Assembly (NCBI GenBank): GCA_910575445.1
Contig: CAJTFW010000001.1
Span: 682,001-746,000 of the forward strand
Direction: 5' to 3'
DNA: 64,000 bases
Origin: Lachnospiraceae bacterium
GTDB lineage: Bacteria; Bacillota; Clostridia; Lachnospirales; Lachnospiraceae
Shown here: piece after piece, positions 63,154 through 64,000 of the stretch
Numbering within the stretch: the stretch's first letter is position 1
Layout of the letters: each line of letters begins with the position of its first letter
The notes under the pieces: model-generated
The model's input: the letters and a program-made list of their open reading frames with translations, nothing else
Databases searched by the model: none
Told to the model about the DNA's origin: nothing
Translations under genes and position numbers: made by a program

Positions 63154-64000
63154 ATGTTTAATATTTTAATATGGGGAACAGGATATGGATACAGTAAATA
63201 TATTAATGTTTTAAAGTATCAAGAATTATTAGGAGAAATAAAAATAATTGGTATAACAGGAAAAGATGAAATATATCTATGTTTAGATGGATATCAATTT
63301 TTCCCTTTATCTGAAATTAAGAAATTAAATATTGACTATATAGTAATTACATCTGATATATATTTTAATGAAATTATAGTGGAGGCAAAAAGTCTAGGAA
63401 TTTTAAAACCTATATTTATCATGGCAAAAGTATTTGAACTTCCTGGTTTTTTATTTTCAAAATATATTTATCTTTTGAACTCTAGAGTTTCTATAATATC
63501 GAATAATTGTTGGGGAGGAACAGCATATCATTCTCTTGGAATGAAATTTTATTCTCCATTTATTAATATGTTTGAGGCTGATAGAGATTATTTGAGACTA
63601 TTATATAATTTGAAATATTATATGAAATTAAAATTGGAATTTATTGATTATGGATATAATTCTATTTTAAATATAAATTATCCTATATGTAAATTAGGAG
63701 ATGTAATATTGCATTTTAATCATTATTCAGATGTAGAAATTGTTAAGATAAAATGGTATGAAAGAGTGAAAAGGATTACTTGGGATAATCTTTTTATTAT
63801 GATGTTTACAGAAGATGAGCAAATTGCTAATGAGTTTGATAAATTGAATTATAAAAAGAAAATTTGTTTTGTTCCATTTAGTAGTACCTTATCATCTAGT
63901 TATTATTTACAAATTAGGAATAAGGATATAATGAAAAAGATACCTTTTTGGAGTATTGTCAATAAAATGGCTAGTGGTCATTATCATGATTATGATTTAA
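63154..64000 (+). CDS. DUF1919 exopolysaccharide-type protein (3' end outside window)
   Basis: The frame is open from ATG 63154 (TGAGGAATAAAAA before it) to the window edge, 282 complete codons. N-terminal Rossmann-like module (ILIWGTGYGYSKYINVL, DYIVITSDIYFNEII), then the DUF1919 domain: VSIISNNCWGGTAYHSLGMKF, SPFINMFEADRDYLRLLYNL and MFTEDEQIANEFDKL. DUF1919 proteins occur in exopolysaccharide and lipopolysaccharide loci and may be glycosyltransferases. The end of the gene is missing. Confidence 0.8.
   Translation, partial: MFNILIWGTGYGYSKYINVLKYQELLGEIKIIGITGKDEIYLCLDGYQFFPLSEIKKLNIDYIVITSDIYFNEIIVEAKSLGILKPIFIMAKVFELPGFLFSKYIYLLNSRVSIISNNCWGGTAYHSLGMKFYSPFINMFEADRDYLRLLYNLKYYMKLKLEFIDYGYNSILNINYPICKLGDVILHFNHYSDVEIVKIKWYERVKRITWDNLFIMMFTEDEQIANEFDKLNYKKKICFVPFSSTLSSSYYLQIRNKDIMKKIPFWSIVNKMASGHYHDYDL

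Overview
The window looks like the chromosome of a motile, anaerobic low-GC Firmicute, most likely a gut Lachnospiraceae-type Clostridium relative. This rests on AGGAGG-type ribosome sites, sigma-A promoters, corrinoid/tetrahydrofolate methyl-transfer enzymes, a methyl-accepting chemotaxis protein and a nonulosonic-acid locus of the kind that decorates clostridial flagellin or capsule. Genus cannot be fixed from the sequence alone. Nearly all genes are on the + strand.

Layout. (1) 1-4.5 kb is a worn patchwork: the end of an AbiEii-type nucleotidyltransferase, two overlapping defence-like reading frames, a pnuC pseudogene with a deletion and a frameshift, an AraC regulator coupled to a complete ClpP paralogue, and the tail of an FMN-binding protein. 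(2) 4.5-14.9 kb is an envelope-stress or peptide-resistance type module: OmpR-family response regulator and kinase, two lipoproteins, an ABC ATPase, two large ABC-2 permeases (the second fused to a lipoprotein-like propeller), a cell-wall amidase and a 53-residue protein. Two promoters, one before the regulator and one before the first lipoprotein, share an identical direct repeat, so the regulator probably controls both. (3) 14.9-21.6 kb is a corrinoid methyl-transfer operon (CH3-H4folate methyltransferase, corrinoid protein, UroD-type methyltransferase, reductive activator, DUF2284 protein) with a divergent PucR-type regulator; aromatic O-demethylation is the likeliest role. (4) 22-40.6 kb is a signalling block: four hybrid histidine kinases, a TetR/MFS efflux pair with palindromic operators, a chemotaxis receptor, a solute-binding lipoprotein that overlaps the last kinase, and a SUKH/leucine-rich protein. 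(5) 40.7-43.4 kb holds a MazEF pair and the most interesting gene of the window: a TnpB-family protein in which all three RuvC catalytic acids are replaced, followed by a highly structured non-coding segment that looks like its guide RNA. This is a TldR-like, RNA-guided, nuclease-dead repressor candidate. (6) 43.4-64 kb is a long, AT-rich, co-directional surface-glycan operon: NeuB/NeuA-type nonulosonic acid synthesis, two DegT aminotransferases, NeuD-type acetyltransferase, paralogous Gfo/Idh dehydrogenases, methyltransferases, glycosyltransferases (capsule-type, GT4, GT11) and DUF268/DUF1919 proteins, running off the window end.

The TldR candidate lying directly against a flagellin/capsule-type glycan locus, in a genome with chemotaxis receptors, recalls the known association of such repressors with flagellin genes. 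Its target is probably outside this window, because no convincing match to the proposed guide is present here.
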